DNA of 64,000 nucleotides from Chalara sp. BL73 (Eukaryota; Ascomycota; Leotiomycetes; Helotiales). Every line of letters starts with the position of its first letter. Positions within the stretch are counted from its first letter, which is position 1. Of this stretch, positions 33,347-47,383 are shown piece by piece. The stretch covers positions 682,001 to 746,000 of the forward strand of contig CAKJVC010000092.1 of the NCBI GenBank assembly GCA_918026815.1, given 5' to 3'. The notes under the pieces were generated by a model. The model was not told the origin of the DNA and did no database searches. It saw nothing but the letters and a program-made list of their open reading frames with translations. A program made the position numbers and the translations under genes.

Positions 33347-34566
33347 ATGAGGTTCCTTTCTACCGTGACAGTTGCGGCTCTCCTAAGCGCCAGCAACGTT
33401 GTTGCTCATCCTGGCCATGATATCAACGAAGAGATTGCCGAGCGAGCTGCTTTCCTCAAGGACATTCCAAAGCGTGATCTCAGCCACTGTGCTGCAAAGC
33501 TGAAGGCTCGTGGAATTACCGCTGCCAACAATGCCAGACGTGCTGCTATCGCCAAAGAGGCACGTAAGAGGAGAGGCATCGCGGATGATGCACCTTTCCT
33601 CAAGGCACGCACATTCGAGGAAGTCCTTGCAAAGAACCACACCTCTCCTATCGTGTATGCTCCCGGGGATGAGGAAATTCTCTTCTCTAGCAACCACTCC
33701 TGTATCCTGCAACCAGAGACGACCGAAGGTCCATACTGTAAGAATCATCTGCTTTAGAGAAAGAGTTCAAGCTAACATAATAAGATGTCGCCGGCGAGTA
33801 CGTCCGCGAGAACCTAATCGAAGATCAAGAAGGCGTAGAGCTTATCCTAGACACCCAGGTAATCGACATTCAGACCTGCGAGCCTGTCCCCGAGGTCTAC
33901 CTCGAGATCTGGAACTGTAACACGACCGGCGTGTACGGCGGCGTTGTCGCGAACGGAAATGGCATTGGGTCCGCTGCCCCTGAGAACATCAATGCAACCT
34001 GGCTTCGCGGCATCCAGGCCACAGATGACCTTGGCGTAGCCAAGTTCACCACTCTCTTCCCAGGCCACTACGCCGGACGCACAACACACATCCATGTCGC
34101 TGCGCACTTCAACGGCACCACATTCGCCAACGGTACCTACAGCGGCGGCTACGTCTCGCACGTTGGGCAGATCTTCTTCGACCAAGACCTCATCCACGAG
34201 GTCGAGGCCACGCCCATCTACAACACCAACACGCAGACGCTGCTGCTCAACGCCAACGACGGGATCTTCAGCCAGGAAGCGGCGACCAGCGACCCGGTCA
34301 TCACCTACAGCTTTCTCGGCGAGACCGCCGAGGAGGGCGTCTTCGGCTGGCTGACTTTCGGTATTGATTTGACCGCCAACTACACCATCAGAGCGGCTGT
34401 TACCCTGACAGAGAACGGCGGCGTCGCGAACCCAGGCGGCGGTGGCGGACCAGGCGGACCTCCACCATCAGGCTTCCCATCTGGAATCCCCACTAGCAGA
34501 CCAGCAAGCTCCAGCACTGCGTCCGCATCTGCAACCGAAAGTCCCTCTACCATCGCGCTCATTTAA
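33347..34566 (+). CDS. Secreted intradiol ring-cleavage dioxygenase
   Basis: Exons 33347-33737 and 33785-34566 give 390 residues. Residues 1-20 form a signal peptide ending ASNVVA before HPGHD. A basic pro-like region follows. The catalytic domain runs from SCILQPETTEGPYYVAGEYV, with the first iron Tyr in GPYY, through CEPVPEVYLEIWNCNTTGVY to the FPGHYAGRTTHIHV block, which supplies the second Tyr and two His ligands. The enzyme class uses Fe(III) to open catechol rings between the hydroxyls; extracellular fungal members act on lignin- or tannin-derived phenols. Three or more N-glycosylation sequons occur. The C-terminal tail is Gly/Pro- then Ser/Thr-rich, as in GPI-linked or wall-associated proteins, although no clear GPI signal is seen. 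Confidence 0.9.
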
Positions 34567-35098
34567 ACGACCTGCAATAGATGATATCCATGCATAGGTA
34601 TCTAGCTAGCGATTGGGATTTGGGATGTTCAATTCTTGTATATATGTCAATAGATAGCAACATGAGCAGAAGAGAAAGAATTCAATCATCACTTCCTTGG
34701 CTCTCCACTGTCCAAACCCGGACTTCCAAGTTTTTCGTTCCAGAGTTGTACGGTAGGGTGGTAACAAATGTGGACCTGAGACGCCCTCGCTTAGTGTTCG
34801 CTTCCCCTGAACTAGGCCAAACCCCAATGCCGAAGTTGACCCGGCCCCCCCTTCGAGAACCCATCGAGAACAACAAGCGTCAAGTTTTGCCATGGTTTAT
34901 TTTCTACGGAATCTTACAACATGCCGGAAACTTAATCGTAAGTACTAATATCATTTCTATTACACATTAACAATTATAACCGAGCCAAGTCTACCTCCGA
35001 AGACCGCGAATGACACATTATCAATTACCTTTACCCAACATATCCCTCCTCAAACCATCCAATACACCGGCCACGGTATTCAACCCACCTCTCCATCC
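34567..35098. other. Intergenic between convergent genes
   Basis: 3' flanks of the dioxygenase and of the small minus-strand gene. The pyrimidine-rich plus-strand sequence at about 35030-35160 is the complement of a purine-rich 3' region. No gene supported. Confidence 0.4.
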
Positions 35099-35400
35099 TT
35101 AACTTACTCCTGCGCAAGCCTTCTCCCATCTCCCTTCCCACTCCCTCACCATCTCCTCCCCACTTCGCCGCATTGTCTGTACCCCCAGCGGAACCCTCTC
35201 AAAGCTCTCATCCCTCCCCAAATAGACCTTCAAATTCGAGGACGCGCGGGGTAACTGTGCTAGATTCTGTGGCGAGACGCTCCTGGAAGAAGAAGGAGGT
35301 TGAGAGATTGAGCTGGGTAAAATTTAATGTGTCTTCTTTGGGATATGGGTGCGGGTGACTACCTTGCTCGATTAAGCTCGGTGGTTTGAGATGACGCCAT
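35099..35400 (-). CDS. Small two-exon protein, unidentified
   Basis: Exon 1 (35400-35363) starts at an ATG in good context and reads MASSQTTELNRARS across the intron. Exon 2 (35282-35099) follows a strong polypyrimidine-CAG acceptor and reads VSPQNLAQLPRASSNLKVYL, then DESFERVPLGVQTMRRSGEE and a Trp-containing helix (REWEGRWEKACAG), total 73 residues. Composition and splicing look real. A perfect GTAAGT lies two codons before the stop, so a third exon could replace the last two residues. The family is not recognised, though the mix of helix and basic residues suggests a small mitochondrial or chromatin-associated protein; this is a guess. Confidence 0.55.
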
Positions 35401-36313
35401 TTCGTAAAGAGGTAAGATTTTCCGAACTGTTGATTTAGATTTGGTGATAGTGACACACCTTGGTTGCATCTGCAGCTTGTATAATATTAAGGGCTATGTG
35501 AGCGAGACTTCCAATATGACTCCAGTAACTGAAACCACTCGTTGAGGATAAAGCTTGCTCTGTCGAGGTTGGCGAGGAGCCAAACAGTTTCCTCTTATAC
35601 CCAGGCACGGTGGTGGCATGATGTCTAGCTTCGCGATGCATCGTATTGGACATACAGTGCCCACGTCCTGAAAATTCGAATTGTCTCTTTCATCCCACAC
35701 GTCTTGTCTGTGCCGGGCCTGGGCCAATTGGACCCACAGCAGAACCAACCAGTCATATCGCTACAGCCCAAGACTTCGACCTGAATGGCGGACCTCCAGA
35801 AATAGATCAACATACATGCAGGTACCATGCACTCGTCCTTGGTCCTGATTGTCACATGTATCACTCCTACTGTGAACCAAGCACCCATGGAACGACCAAG
35901 CCGAAAAATGCTCGTCGTAGATACCTTTTGTGAGAAGACAACACGAGCGCGATGCAGATCGAAAGCGGCTCGCATTTCTGAAATCAAAATTACAAGTGCA
36001 GTGGGAAGGCCGGAAAAAATGTATGGGAAATGTAATATGTAGCATTATATATTCAATATAAATTAAATAGTGACTAAAAACCAACTGCTAGGGCTGGTAA
36101 GCATACGAAATGAGGATAAGAGCGAAACAGAAAGTGTCCAGCCCTTCTTCAGTGCTCGACCATGATATGGTCTGGATGCTCAAGCAACTGCGAGTCCACC
36201 ACAGAGCGAGCCTCCGTCTTTGGCCTGCCATCTTCCTTGCGCATCAAGCACAAGATTTTTCAGTATTCAATAGCGCACGCGCGCATAACATGTACGGCAG
36301 CAATCAATGGCCC
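35401..36313. other. Intergenic, no supported gene
   Basis: Overlapping frames of 70-120 codons on both strands (35625-36084) carry no domain and no splice signals in phase. The final part is the 3' flank of the zinc-finger gene. Confidence 0.35.
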
Positions 36314-39058
36314 TCACAGCAAGGTCTGAAAGTGATGAGATATAGTGTTGATGTGAATTTCAAGATGGTCTTTTAGTTCGTGATTCTTTGTTCGTTGATG
36401 GACGGCTAGATTGTCGGATCGCGTATACCCTTTGCTACAGTGTGGAAATGTGCATTGAAATGGTTTGACCTTGCTAGATCTTCGCCTGCTCTTGCATGAG
36501 GTGGATTCGTGTCGTTGACAATTAGATTTATCGTTGAATTCCCTCCCACAAAATGTGCAAGCATATGCCGGTGGCGCATTGATTAAGTTCACAGCCTCCG
36601 CAGAATTGCGTTTAAGGACTGGAGAGGTGTAGTCGATGTCAGGAGTCAATGGTTCTCGAGAAGCCCAATTTGGAGACATGGACGGAGTTGGTATGGGTTT
36701 TCTGGGAACCAGAGGTTGAATAGGGGTATGGCTATAATTAATTGTCAACTGTTGCCTCGTTGAGCGAGGATATGGTAACTTACTCTCTAGAGCCCGAGGG
36801 TATGAGCGGCGAACACGGAGGCAATGAATCGTTGCGGCCAAGCGCGAAAGCCACCTGTTGTGGGTCGTTGAAGATGGAAACTTCCTCATCCTCTAGGTCT
36901 GGTTCTTCAAACATCATGCCTGGCTCATGAAAGAACTGGACAGGGCTGCTGCATGTGTTTATGATCGCTGAATTACTCCTTATACTTTCTAAGGTAGACA
37001 CAGATGATTGCCTTGTTGATGCCAACATTTCATTGGAGAAAAGAGACGCTTCCCATAAGCTGTCGCTACTCGTGCCAGTTCCAATTGAACTGATAGTACC
37101 TGGTTGTGATCGTGAGCCTTGCCATGCATGAGATTCATCAACCATGCTCTGCAAGGTTTGTTCAGAGTTATGCAGAGAATCCTCCTGAAGAACGTCATCA
37201 ATCAAGAGATTCAAGTCCTTGTTGCTGGAGGCACATTGCTCCACACCCACATCTGAAATTTGTGGGTACCAGTTGCTGACATTATCATGTTGACTCCAAG
37301 AATCACTACTCCAATTATAAGGATGGGCATTTCCTAGTCCTAGTGTAGGTTGCTGATTTCGGTTGACTTGACTTTGCTCCGATGGATCAAAGGATTTTTG
37401 AGGAAGTGGTGACGTGGCATACAAAAACTCCATGCTATCGAGCTCAACAGCATTAGTTTGTGGCGAGGGGTGGCACTCTTGAGAATTAGAGCGCAAACTC
37501 TCCGAGGCAGATCCTGCCGCCACATAATGAGGCGATGCTACTGTAGATGCAACGTAGGTATTGCTTTGGTAGGAATCAAGTTCTGAGGGATCGCCCAGCG
37601 AATGAACAAAGTTCGCGGACAGGTATGTGTAATTTTCTAGATTGTCAAGCTCGGCCGAGGCATCCCATAGTACCACGCTTGAAATTTGGTTACTCTCAAG
37701 CTCAGGAACAGGGAGGTAGGCATCGTTAGAGAGCTCAGCAATACCAACAGGGTATGACTGATCCCTTGTTTGATCAACGACAGACATCTCAGGAGACATC
37801 GTTTGCTTCTCAACTCCAGTCTCTGCCAGCCGGCGTGGCCGGGAGCCACGGGGGGATAATCGACGCCGGAGCGAGTTCACAGCCGTAGCTATGCGGTCCT
37901 TGCAATGCTGAAGCTGGTGGCAGCCGTTTGTGGTGCACTTCCCGATTCGTTCCTCTTTCCCATTATCAGGACAACGGTATAGTCCTTTAGCAAGACGTGG
38001 GCAGGATTTAACATGAAGGAGCATGGCGTCTGCATGCACGAAGAGGAGCTCGCAATTTATCAATGGGCATGTTCTTTTATCAATCTCGTGAATGCCAGGA
38101 TTGAGATTTCGCGTATACGCAACCCAATTCAGAAACCCTTGGTGAGATTGTTTGTGGGACATCACTAGGCTAGTACATCAGGGTCAGTGAATTCGTCGAT
38201 ATCGTGATAGAAATCCAAATTACCCTGACATGCTTGCTGCGTGTTGATCTGATGTTTGCTCTCTAACGAAGGCGTGCTCACCATTCGTCTGCAGACCTTC
38301 GTAGCTTCCCGAATTGCGGTTTACGTATGGAAATTCCATGGCGCTGCTCATAGATCCAGATGCGTAATTAATTGGAAATGATGTAGTATTCCTTCCAGCA
38401 GAATCAGAAGCGCAACTATTCGCAGAAGATCTACTCCTCCAAGTGGCGAGAAGATGGGGTTTTTGCCAGATCTGTTGCTATCTCTCCCCTCCCCCACGGG
38501 CCAGCCCATCAGAGCCGCACCCAAGCTATCTGAGGTGTCTTTGATGGTAACACCATTTCGGTCCTTAAGGACCATGTATTGGCAGATGCATGCCCAACTT
38601 GATTGGTAGGACCCCTTGGAAAGGACGTCGCATTGGGGGAATACGAAGCGGGTTTCTGAAGATTTCCGCTATTGTGGTAGGTTGCTGATTTGAACAATCG
38701 CTTAGTTCCTTTTCTTCACCGAAGTGAGGCGGACGAGTTGTTTGCCTTTTTCTTCTTTGAGGTGGTTCGCCTATGGTGCGTGTGTACTTCTGACATCTAC
38801 CAAACCGGATCCAGGAAACTCCTATTCGTAAGTTTGAGCTCTTGGGACATCGCGACAGCAGATGACGACAGCTTCTGCCGCATGCCTTGCACTGGTTGGA
38901 GGACCGAAATAGCTTTACACACAAAGCCGGTTTGCTGGGTATGCCAAAGATACCATGATGAGCCGGCAGCGCTCGGAATCCCGGAGCGAGTCCGAGTCCT
39001 GAATCAGACGGGGGATGATAGCGGTTTTGTTGAGTTCACACCAATGATGGCAAGGCAT
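36314..39058 (-). CDS. C2H2 zinc-finger transcription factor, long 5' exons
   Basis: Core exons are 38169-36784 and 36731-36314. Upstream exons can be joined in phase: 39058-38954, 38912-38720, 38684-38521 and 38471-38224, total 837 residues. The C-terminal fingers are CTFCGREFNDKSNCQRHE (C2HC variant) and CTFPHCSKGYTRSDNLAVH with H-x4-H spacing. A second Cys-rich set (CPLINCELLFVHADAMLLH, CTTNGCHQLQHC) lies near the start of the large exon. The 5' exons carry CHHWCELNKTAII and CKACGRSCRHLLSRC. The middle is Ser/Gln/Asn-rich, as in activation domains. It is probably a nuclear DNA-binding regulator; the target is unknown. The joint between exons 2 and 3 implies a 35-nt intron, unusually short, so the 5' third is less certain. 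A shorter model starts at 38351. Confidence 0.7.
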
Positions 39059-40034
39059 TTTCAAGCCATCGGTAGGCAGATTTGAAATTTCATCGGCGGT
39101 CAGTGCCGGTTTCACGCTCCATGCTGGCGACCAAAAAGTGCAAGAGAATGGCAACATTGAAGATAGATAGTGAAGAAGAGGAGGGTGAAGGTATATAGAG
39201 AACCCTTGGAGGCGGTGCAATCTTGATCAAACACAGCCTCCTAAAGTCAACAACCTATAACCCACCTTCGAATGCTCTTTGCCGCACTTTCTGGTGCGGC
39301 TGAGTATAAAGCTGATCAATAATTGTCACGTGCTTAGGTAGCGCCTCGTCCCCAATCAGACACTCCTCCAGAGCTTAAGCCGTATGATTGGAGAAGTTTA
39401 GGATTTTCAGGACGATGCATATTGAGGCTTGCTGGCGTTACCATTTGTAGAGGTTGGCCGTGACAGCTCTGTGATACCTCAGCTCTGCATGTACGCCTCT
39501 GGGTTGTTCCTGCCTCGAGAGGGGGTGCCTAGAAAAGGGGCAACTACCTCACCAATAGACTCAGTCAGGCAAAGAAGTTGAGAGAAAGCATTTTTGAGCC
39601 TTGGTTGTCCTCCGACAAAGAGCTCAGGTTCTTGTGAGAGAGTGTATTCATAACCTTGTAGATTGATGTATTAGGATCAAAGGTAAAGACTTCTAAAAAG
39701 AAAATTTGATGGTAACTGGATCAACCGGTCCTGGAGGACCGTCGTCCAAACAAAACGAACGATCGAGGGTCGAAAAAGACAACTATCACTGCCTATTCTA
39801 TCATCACGTGATGACGCTAAACATCACCCGTAATTATTATATTTACATAGTTTTTTTGGGTGTATAAAAAAACCTACTTTTCATCTCTTTGTAAAAGCCA
39901 TCTCACTTCAACTACATGTCGCAGGAAATGCCATAAACTTTAATGTTGAATTTTAATCAATTTAGCTTACGGGCCACGCAAACCACCAACGCTAGCTATA
40001 TAAGAATGGAGGGCCTTTTGACTAAGAAAGTGCC
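39059..40034. other. Intergenic, no supported gene
   Basis: Upstream region of the zinc-finger gene and 3' flank of katG. The zinc-finger side has a TATA-like GAGTATAAAGC at 39302-39312. No gene supported. Confidence 0.4.
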
Positions 40035-42458
<2,424 letters not shown>

Positions 42459-43536
42459 GATTGCGTTTAGACGTTATTGAGATTGACTGATTTTCTTGGT
42501 TGTTGGAAGAAGAAAAAATGGCACAACCAAAAAGATAGGATATATCTCGGGGTTTTGGTATTTGTACTTTGTACTTTGAGTGGCAAGAATGTACGAAGAG
42601 GGGGAGCTCAGGAAACGGACGACATACCCCGCCTTTTGAGTGAAGGGGCCGAAACAGTCGCAAGCAATAACCGATTTATTATTACTAATAATCTACCAGG
42701 TATGGCGTTATATCCACCTCATCCGCCCTGTGCTTGTCTTTCTCCTCCCCCACCGGCAACATGGGCATTTGATATTGTCCGAGTGGCACTGGACCACACA
42801 ATAATGGTCCGCTTTACTTTGAAAACCGGCACTTATTTCAAGACTACAAATGTTTGATTTTGCGCTACCGAGAAGGTTCGAGATACAGAGAGGCTATAGA
42901 TGTAGTGTCTCTTCATACATAGAAACATTCCAAGCTCGAAAGCCACAATCAACAACCTCGATAAGAATCGGGGTTGACCGGCCCACGAAGTCGGTATGCA
43001 ACAACGGCTTTCCGGAGTTTGCTCCAGCGGAATAAACGCGCTTCTTGCTTATATCACCCCATTCCTAGGGGGAATGGCGATAAAAAAGCTCCCAACTTGG
43101 AAGATCTCGCCTAAACATGTGTCTTTCTTGATTCTTAAATTCTGCAAATTAACAGAGCAGAAGTAGCTAGAAATAGATATGGTCACTACAAAGGACAATC
43201 ACCTTACATCACACGACTCAAGACAACAAACTTTTCCCAGGCTAGGACTTATCTAACTATGGGGGAGCTTCCATACGTGGCGTGGCATTATCAAGGACAA
43301 CATATCTGTTATTGGATCATGACTGGACTATATTACCATTTTGGGTCATTTCTCGAGATATTTGTCCGTTTGCTTGATTAGTCCTTGAAGAGCATAATTG
43401 TCCAATCAAAACTGCAGCACCTCAACCATGTATGGAAGATGAAATAACGATGTCAAGACGCTTACGGGAAGATTCTTGTCTCCTTGATCCGACATGTTTT
43501 TAATATTCACCAACTTTCATGGGTATCTCTATAATA
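42459..43536. other. Intergenic between katG promoter and arp6 3' flank
   Basis: No gene supported. Contains the katG upstream region and a small plus-strand frame (42477-42857) with no domain. Confidence 0.4.
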
Positions 43537-44938
43537 TCATATCTCCTTATCATACTCATTGAATTTTCTCTGAACCCATCCAGATCCATGCTCTTCATAC
43601 TCTTGTTTTGTAACACTCATTTTGCTTAGCAAGCCGACATCTTTTGCCAACTCAGCCGCACCATTCCACGTACTAATGATAGGATGCTCTGGCTTTCCCA
43701 CCCGCACATAACATTCTGCTGGAGCCAACGCTCTGATCTCGACCTGTAATCTCCATATAAAGCCTTCAATGTTGGCGTTTCCGCCCACCACAAGTATATT
43801 TGCCAGAAAGCCTGGCCACAATCCAAATGGCAAACAAGAAAGACTCTCCATGACTAGTTGGGCAATACCGGATTGACGCATTCCGATATCGGATGGACTG
43901 AAGAGAAGTTCTGGCACAGCGAATCGCTCATTCCTTAATGTCAGAATGTCTTCCGCAGCATCCGCAGGTTTCCCAGTTTGCATCTTTTTCAACTTGCCCG
44001 TATTTGTGGGATCATGATCTCGCACATATCCTTTTGAGCTCTTGTGGTAGTCGGGTAACACATAATCTTTTGCTATCCCTCCTGCAGTCTCATACATCTC
44101 TCTCCGGTCCCCCTTTGGCCCTTTCCAGGTGGCCTCCATGTCGGCCTTAAAGTCCCTCGACACATATACTGTGGCTTCTTTGATTTCGTTGACCAAGTGT
44201 ATATCGTTTCGCATATCATATTGCCGGAGTGAGATAAGCCGTGTCAGATAGTTTGTCATGAGCTTTCCGCCAATATCTAAACGGCGAATTGCTGATTGTA
44301 GTGGCCTCCCTTGCAATAGAGGCGTGATCGTCGTATGTGAATAGCCTGAGTCAATCAGAAGGATGATTTCAGCTGGCAGGAGGGGTTTTGTAGCATCTCG
44401 GGGGGGTGCCTTAAAAAAATGGGAAGGTATATCGTTGTAGGCACTGAATATTGGCGCTGTACCATTTAGCAAGGAATCTCAACTGCCAGAGGCGAACCCT
44501 ACCAGGAGCTCTCAAATAGCTAGCAAATCTAAATTCCTCAAATACCATCTGGTCGCAATGCATTTGTAACTGTGGAAGCGCATTTGGGGCCTCCGTCAGT
44601 ATCAAGACAGTTTCTGTAGGATCACATTTCAAGGGGCTTTTATCCTCAAAGAACTCATGCTCCCAGATCTCCTTCTGTGCCTCCCAATTTACAATGTATC
44701 CTTTTTCTACTGGCCGCCGGAAGTTAATCTCTCCAAAATCTTTGCATTTCTCCAGGTCTGACCCAGTATAGATTTTGCGGTCACGATCGCGTGCGATACA
44801 GTTAGGTATTATCTTCGGCTCCGACGTCGCAGACGGAGATGAAAATCCAGCCTTGATCGTGTATGCTCCATTGTCGAGAATAAGAGCCTTGCTTGGTAAC
44901 GCCGAAGCTGATTTCTTTTTTCGTTGTCCTGGCGCCAT
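43537..44938 (-). CDS. arp6: Actin-related protein 6 (SWR1 complex)
   Basis: Exons 44938-44503 and 44456-43537 give 451 residues. ALILDNGAYTIKAGFSS is the actin-fold phosphate-1 loop. NCIARDRDRK, YIVNWEAQKEIWEH, VLILTEAPNALP and FEEFRFASYLRAP are Arp6-type. After the intron, IFSAYNDIPSHFF, EIILLIDSGYSHTTITPL and RRLDIGGKLMTNYL follow. The C-terminal region carries FLANILVVGGNANIEGF. Arp6 is needed for SWR1-dependent H2A.Z deposition and binds nucleosomes with Swc6. The start at 44938 is preferred to an in-frame ATG at 45004, because the extra residues lack resemblance and crowd the divergent promoter. Confidence 0.93.
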
Positions 44939-45077
44939 TGAAGTCTGTTCACCGTGTTGTCGCGTCTTGAGGTGTGGTGAGGTGGAGGCGGGAAAATTCC
45001 GCATGGAGGGGTTCGTTCAACTTTTTTTCTTGTCAACCTAAACTACAGCCACAGTTCAGTAAATCCCAAACAGCAGG
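44939..45077. promoter_or_regulatory. Short bidirectional promoter (arp6 / GCIP gene)
   Basis: Only 139 bases separate the two start codons, so both 5' leaders and core promoters lie here. A purine/pyrimidine-biased patch is present and no TATA box is evident. This is typical of housekeeping gene pairs. Confidence 0.5.
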
Positions 45078-46280
45078 ATGGCTGGACCTACGAAGTCGGA
45101 TCAGGACCTCGCATCTTTGAAGTCTGCTGTAGATACTATATCTACGTTGGTCAGCCGGCTCCAGAATTCGCATACAGATGATTCCAAAGTAGTTGATAAA
45201 TCGAACAGCATAAATGCCCTCGACCTAGCACATGATGCAGCAAGCCTTATCAAAGCGCATTCTACGAAGCTCTCTTTGCTTATAATCAACAAACCTTTTA
45301 CCCCATCTGCCATATCTACAGTGCTGCAAGAGCTTGCGTCTGGGCCGCTGCCTGGCCTCGCTTCTGCCATCGAGTTATGCTCCTCAACAAGTTACACAAA
45401 TGCATTGAGCCAGGAGTTGCAGTATAGGGCCAAGAAGCTATTCGTGGAATTGAGTACGCTTGTGGTGGCTATACCATTAGACGGGGAAATATTGAGTGAG
45501 GACCAGAAAAATGGAACTGGTGCAACGACAGGAAAAGGTAGCTTAGCTAGCACGGGTGTGGTGTGGAAGGCATGCGATGAAGTTATGGCACTAAAATCGT
45601 TGGGAGTTGCTGGCATTATAATAAAGAAGGTTGAAGGATATAAAGCTTTGCTACAAGATGCTTTGGAAGAGCTTCAGGAATGGGGCGAGGAGGAAAGCGA
45701 TGGAGAAGTAGGAGACAATAAGGATGGAAGCGGTGATGATGATGAGGAGCTGTCCGCTCAAGATGCGTTGGATAACATATTCGGCTCCCAAAGACATATA
45801 CCAGTGGACGATCCTGAGAAGATCCGACCACGTCTCGAATCCTCGAAGAAGCGATTACGTCTCATGACGCTGATGTACCAAGCTGTGATCAAACGTCGCT
45901 TCAAGACACTTCCACGTATACCTCAATTGGATTTTCCATCTCCTAGCACTTCCGTTGTGGCAAGATTGGATGAGGTTTTGGATATGCTCAAAGCCATACC
46001 CGACATTGTTGACGAGTTGGCCAGTGCTTTCTACGACTTGAACGGGAGGCAGATTGATAATGAAATGGATGAGGTATTTTTCAAAGCCTTCACTGCTACA
46101 GAACTGTTGAAAAAGAACTGGGAAGGTAAAGATGACGAATTCACTGCCTGGGTAGGTCGATTATTGTGTGGTAGCATGAATGTTGCTAACACTCGACTAG
46201 GCAATCAAGTTTCAGACAGCCATAAAGAAAGACTCATGAAGCATATTTTAAGGCTCATGCACAATCTGCTTAGCATGTAA
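45078..46280 (+). CDS. Cyclin-D1-binding protein 1 (GCIP) family protein
   Basis: A single exon of 400 residues starting at ATG 45078 (CAGGATGG). The N-terminal half is helical, with ALDLAHDAASLIKAHSTKL and STVLQELASGPLPGLASAIE. The middle has an acidic stretch (EEESDGEVGDNKDGSGDDDE). The C-terminal half reads KKRLRLMTLMYQAVIKRRF, VVARLDEVLDMLKAIPDIVDEL and ASAFYDLNGRQID. These features match the fungal GCIP/CCNDBP1-like family. Human GCIP is a helix-rich dominant-negative regulator of bHLH and cyclin-D factors; the fungal role is unknown. Confidence 0.75.
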   Translation: MAGPTKSDQDLASLKSAVDTISTLVSRLQNSHTDDSKVVDKSNSINALDLAHDAASLIKAHSTKLSLLIINKPFTPSAISTVLQELASGPLPGLASAIELCSSTSYTNALSQELQYRAKKLFVELSTLVVAIPLDGEILSEDQKNGTGATTGKGSLASTGVVWKACDEVMALKSLGVAGIIIKKVEGYKALLQDALEELQEWGEEESDGEVGDNKDGSGDDDEELSAQDALDNIFGSQRHIPVDDPEKIRPRLESSKKRLRLMTLMYQAVIKRRFKTLPRIPQLDFPSPSTSVVARLDEVLDMLKAIPDIVDELASAFYDLNGRQIDNEMDEVFFKAFTATELLKKNWEGKDDEFTAWVGRLLCGSMNVANTRLGNQVSDSHKERLMKHILRLMHNLLSM

Positions 46281-47383
46281 ATTTGTCCTAGCCAGGGCCC
46301 GAAAACATTGCCTCACCACAGACATACCACTCCATTCCTACGTCAACCCTGATGTCTCCGGTGCCGTGATCTATGGCCGGGCTTCAGTCGCCCTTCGTAT
46401 CACCACCATTCCCACCCACAACGCTATGATGAGCATCATGGAAATTTCCCAGATCGGTAGAACCACTGAATTAATGAACCCTAGTCTAGCAGTTTTACTT
46501 TACGCTGAGCCTGACCTTGCACCGGTGTTCTTCAATCAGCCCTTAATGTCTGTAGGATAACCCGTTCCGGTAAGTTCGGCACTGTAATAATGGCGGATTC
46601 CGGTTTGTGATGTATGTGCCCATAGCCGATGTCACGTTCAAACGAATCTGCCTCTATGACAGTGGTGAACTACGTCATTTCCGCAGGGAATTCATGACTC
46701 TGAATATTTTGTCGACGCCTTTGCCGAGATCTATGGAATGAAAAGTGCCTATTGCGGCTTCGTTTCTGGGTTTCAGGCTGAGCCTCTCCAGGATCGGACG
46801 CAGAGTGTAGGTGAGCTGCGGTCGAAAGAACTAGGATAGCCGTGGAAAGGCACCACGATAGCTTGAAAGCGCTCACGCTAGTTTTATTTATGTTGGCTCG
46901 AAGACTCAGTGTCTATGATCGAGGTTGGAAAACAGAGCCTTTGTTTGATGGAAGGCATTGTTCTCACATATTTATTCAATGTTAAGAGAGGCGATTTGAG
47001 TCAATGAAAATCGGTTGCCGCTTATGATTGCACATTCCTGCCTCACTGCTATTGCTTCCAGCCTACATTCAACGCGGTCCTGACATGATTCAAATGTGTA
47101 CTCCTAACAGCGCGGCTCAAATCTCTCTCATCTGATTCAGTAATGGAATAGAACTACTGCTTTTAATGTCCTAGAAAAGTCAACCACTGATGATCACATG
47201 GTCATTAACGTCCCGGCCGCTGGCATATAAGTAATGTTTGCACTGGGAGCTACAACTAAACTCTATTCTGCAAATCATTTCTTCTCAAAATCTAACAGCG
47301 TGGCAAGTTCTTAGTAATCTTAAGTAATTTTCAACGAGCTTTGGCATTTTAAATTGGCGGCTTCAATATCTCCGATTTCACAG
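46281..47383. other. Intergenic with one unidentified open block
   Basis: A plus-strand frame of about 90 codons (about 46290-46560), with IPLHSYVNPDVSGAVIYG and ITTIPTHNAMMSIMEISQ, reads protein-like but has no start partner. A minus-strand 68-codon frame (46670-46876) starts only at GTG. The rest shows nothing. Confidence 0.3.

Noticed and set aside
46670..46876. Minus-strand 68-codon frame that looks like a small secreted basic protein
   Set aside because: It has no ATG; its apparent first codon is GTG, which also reads as part of a splice donor. No partner exon was found.
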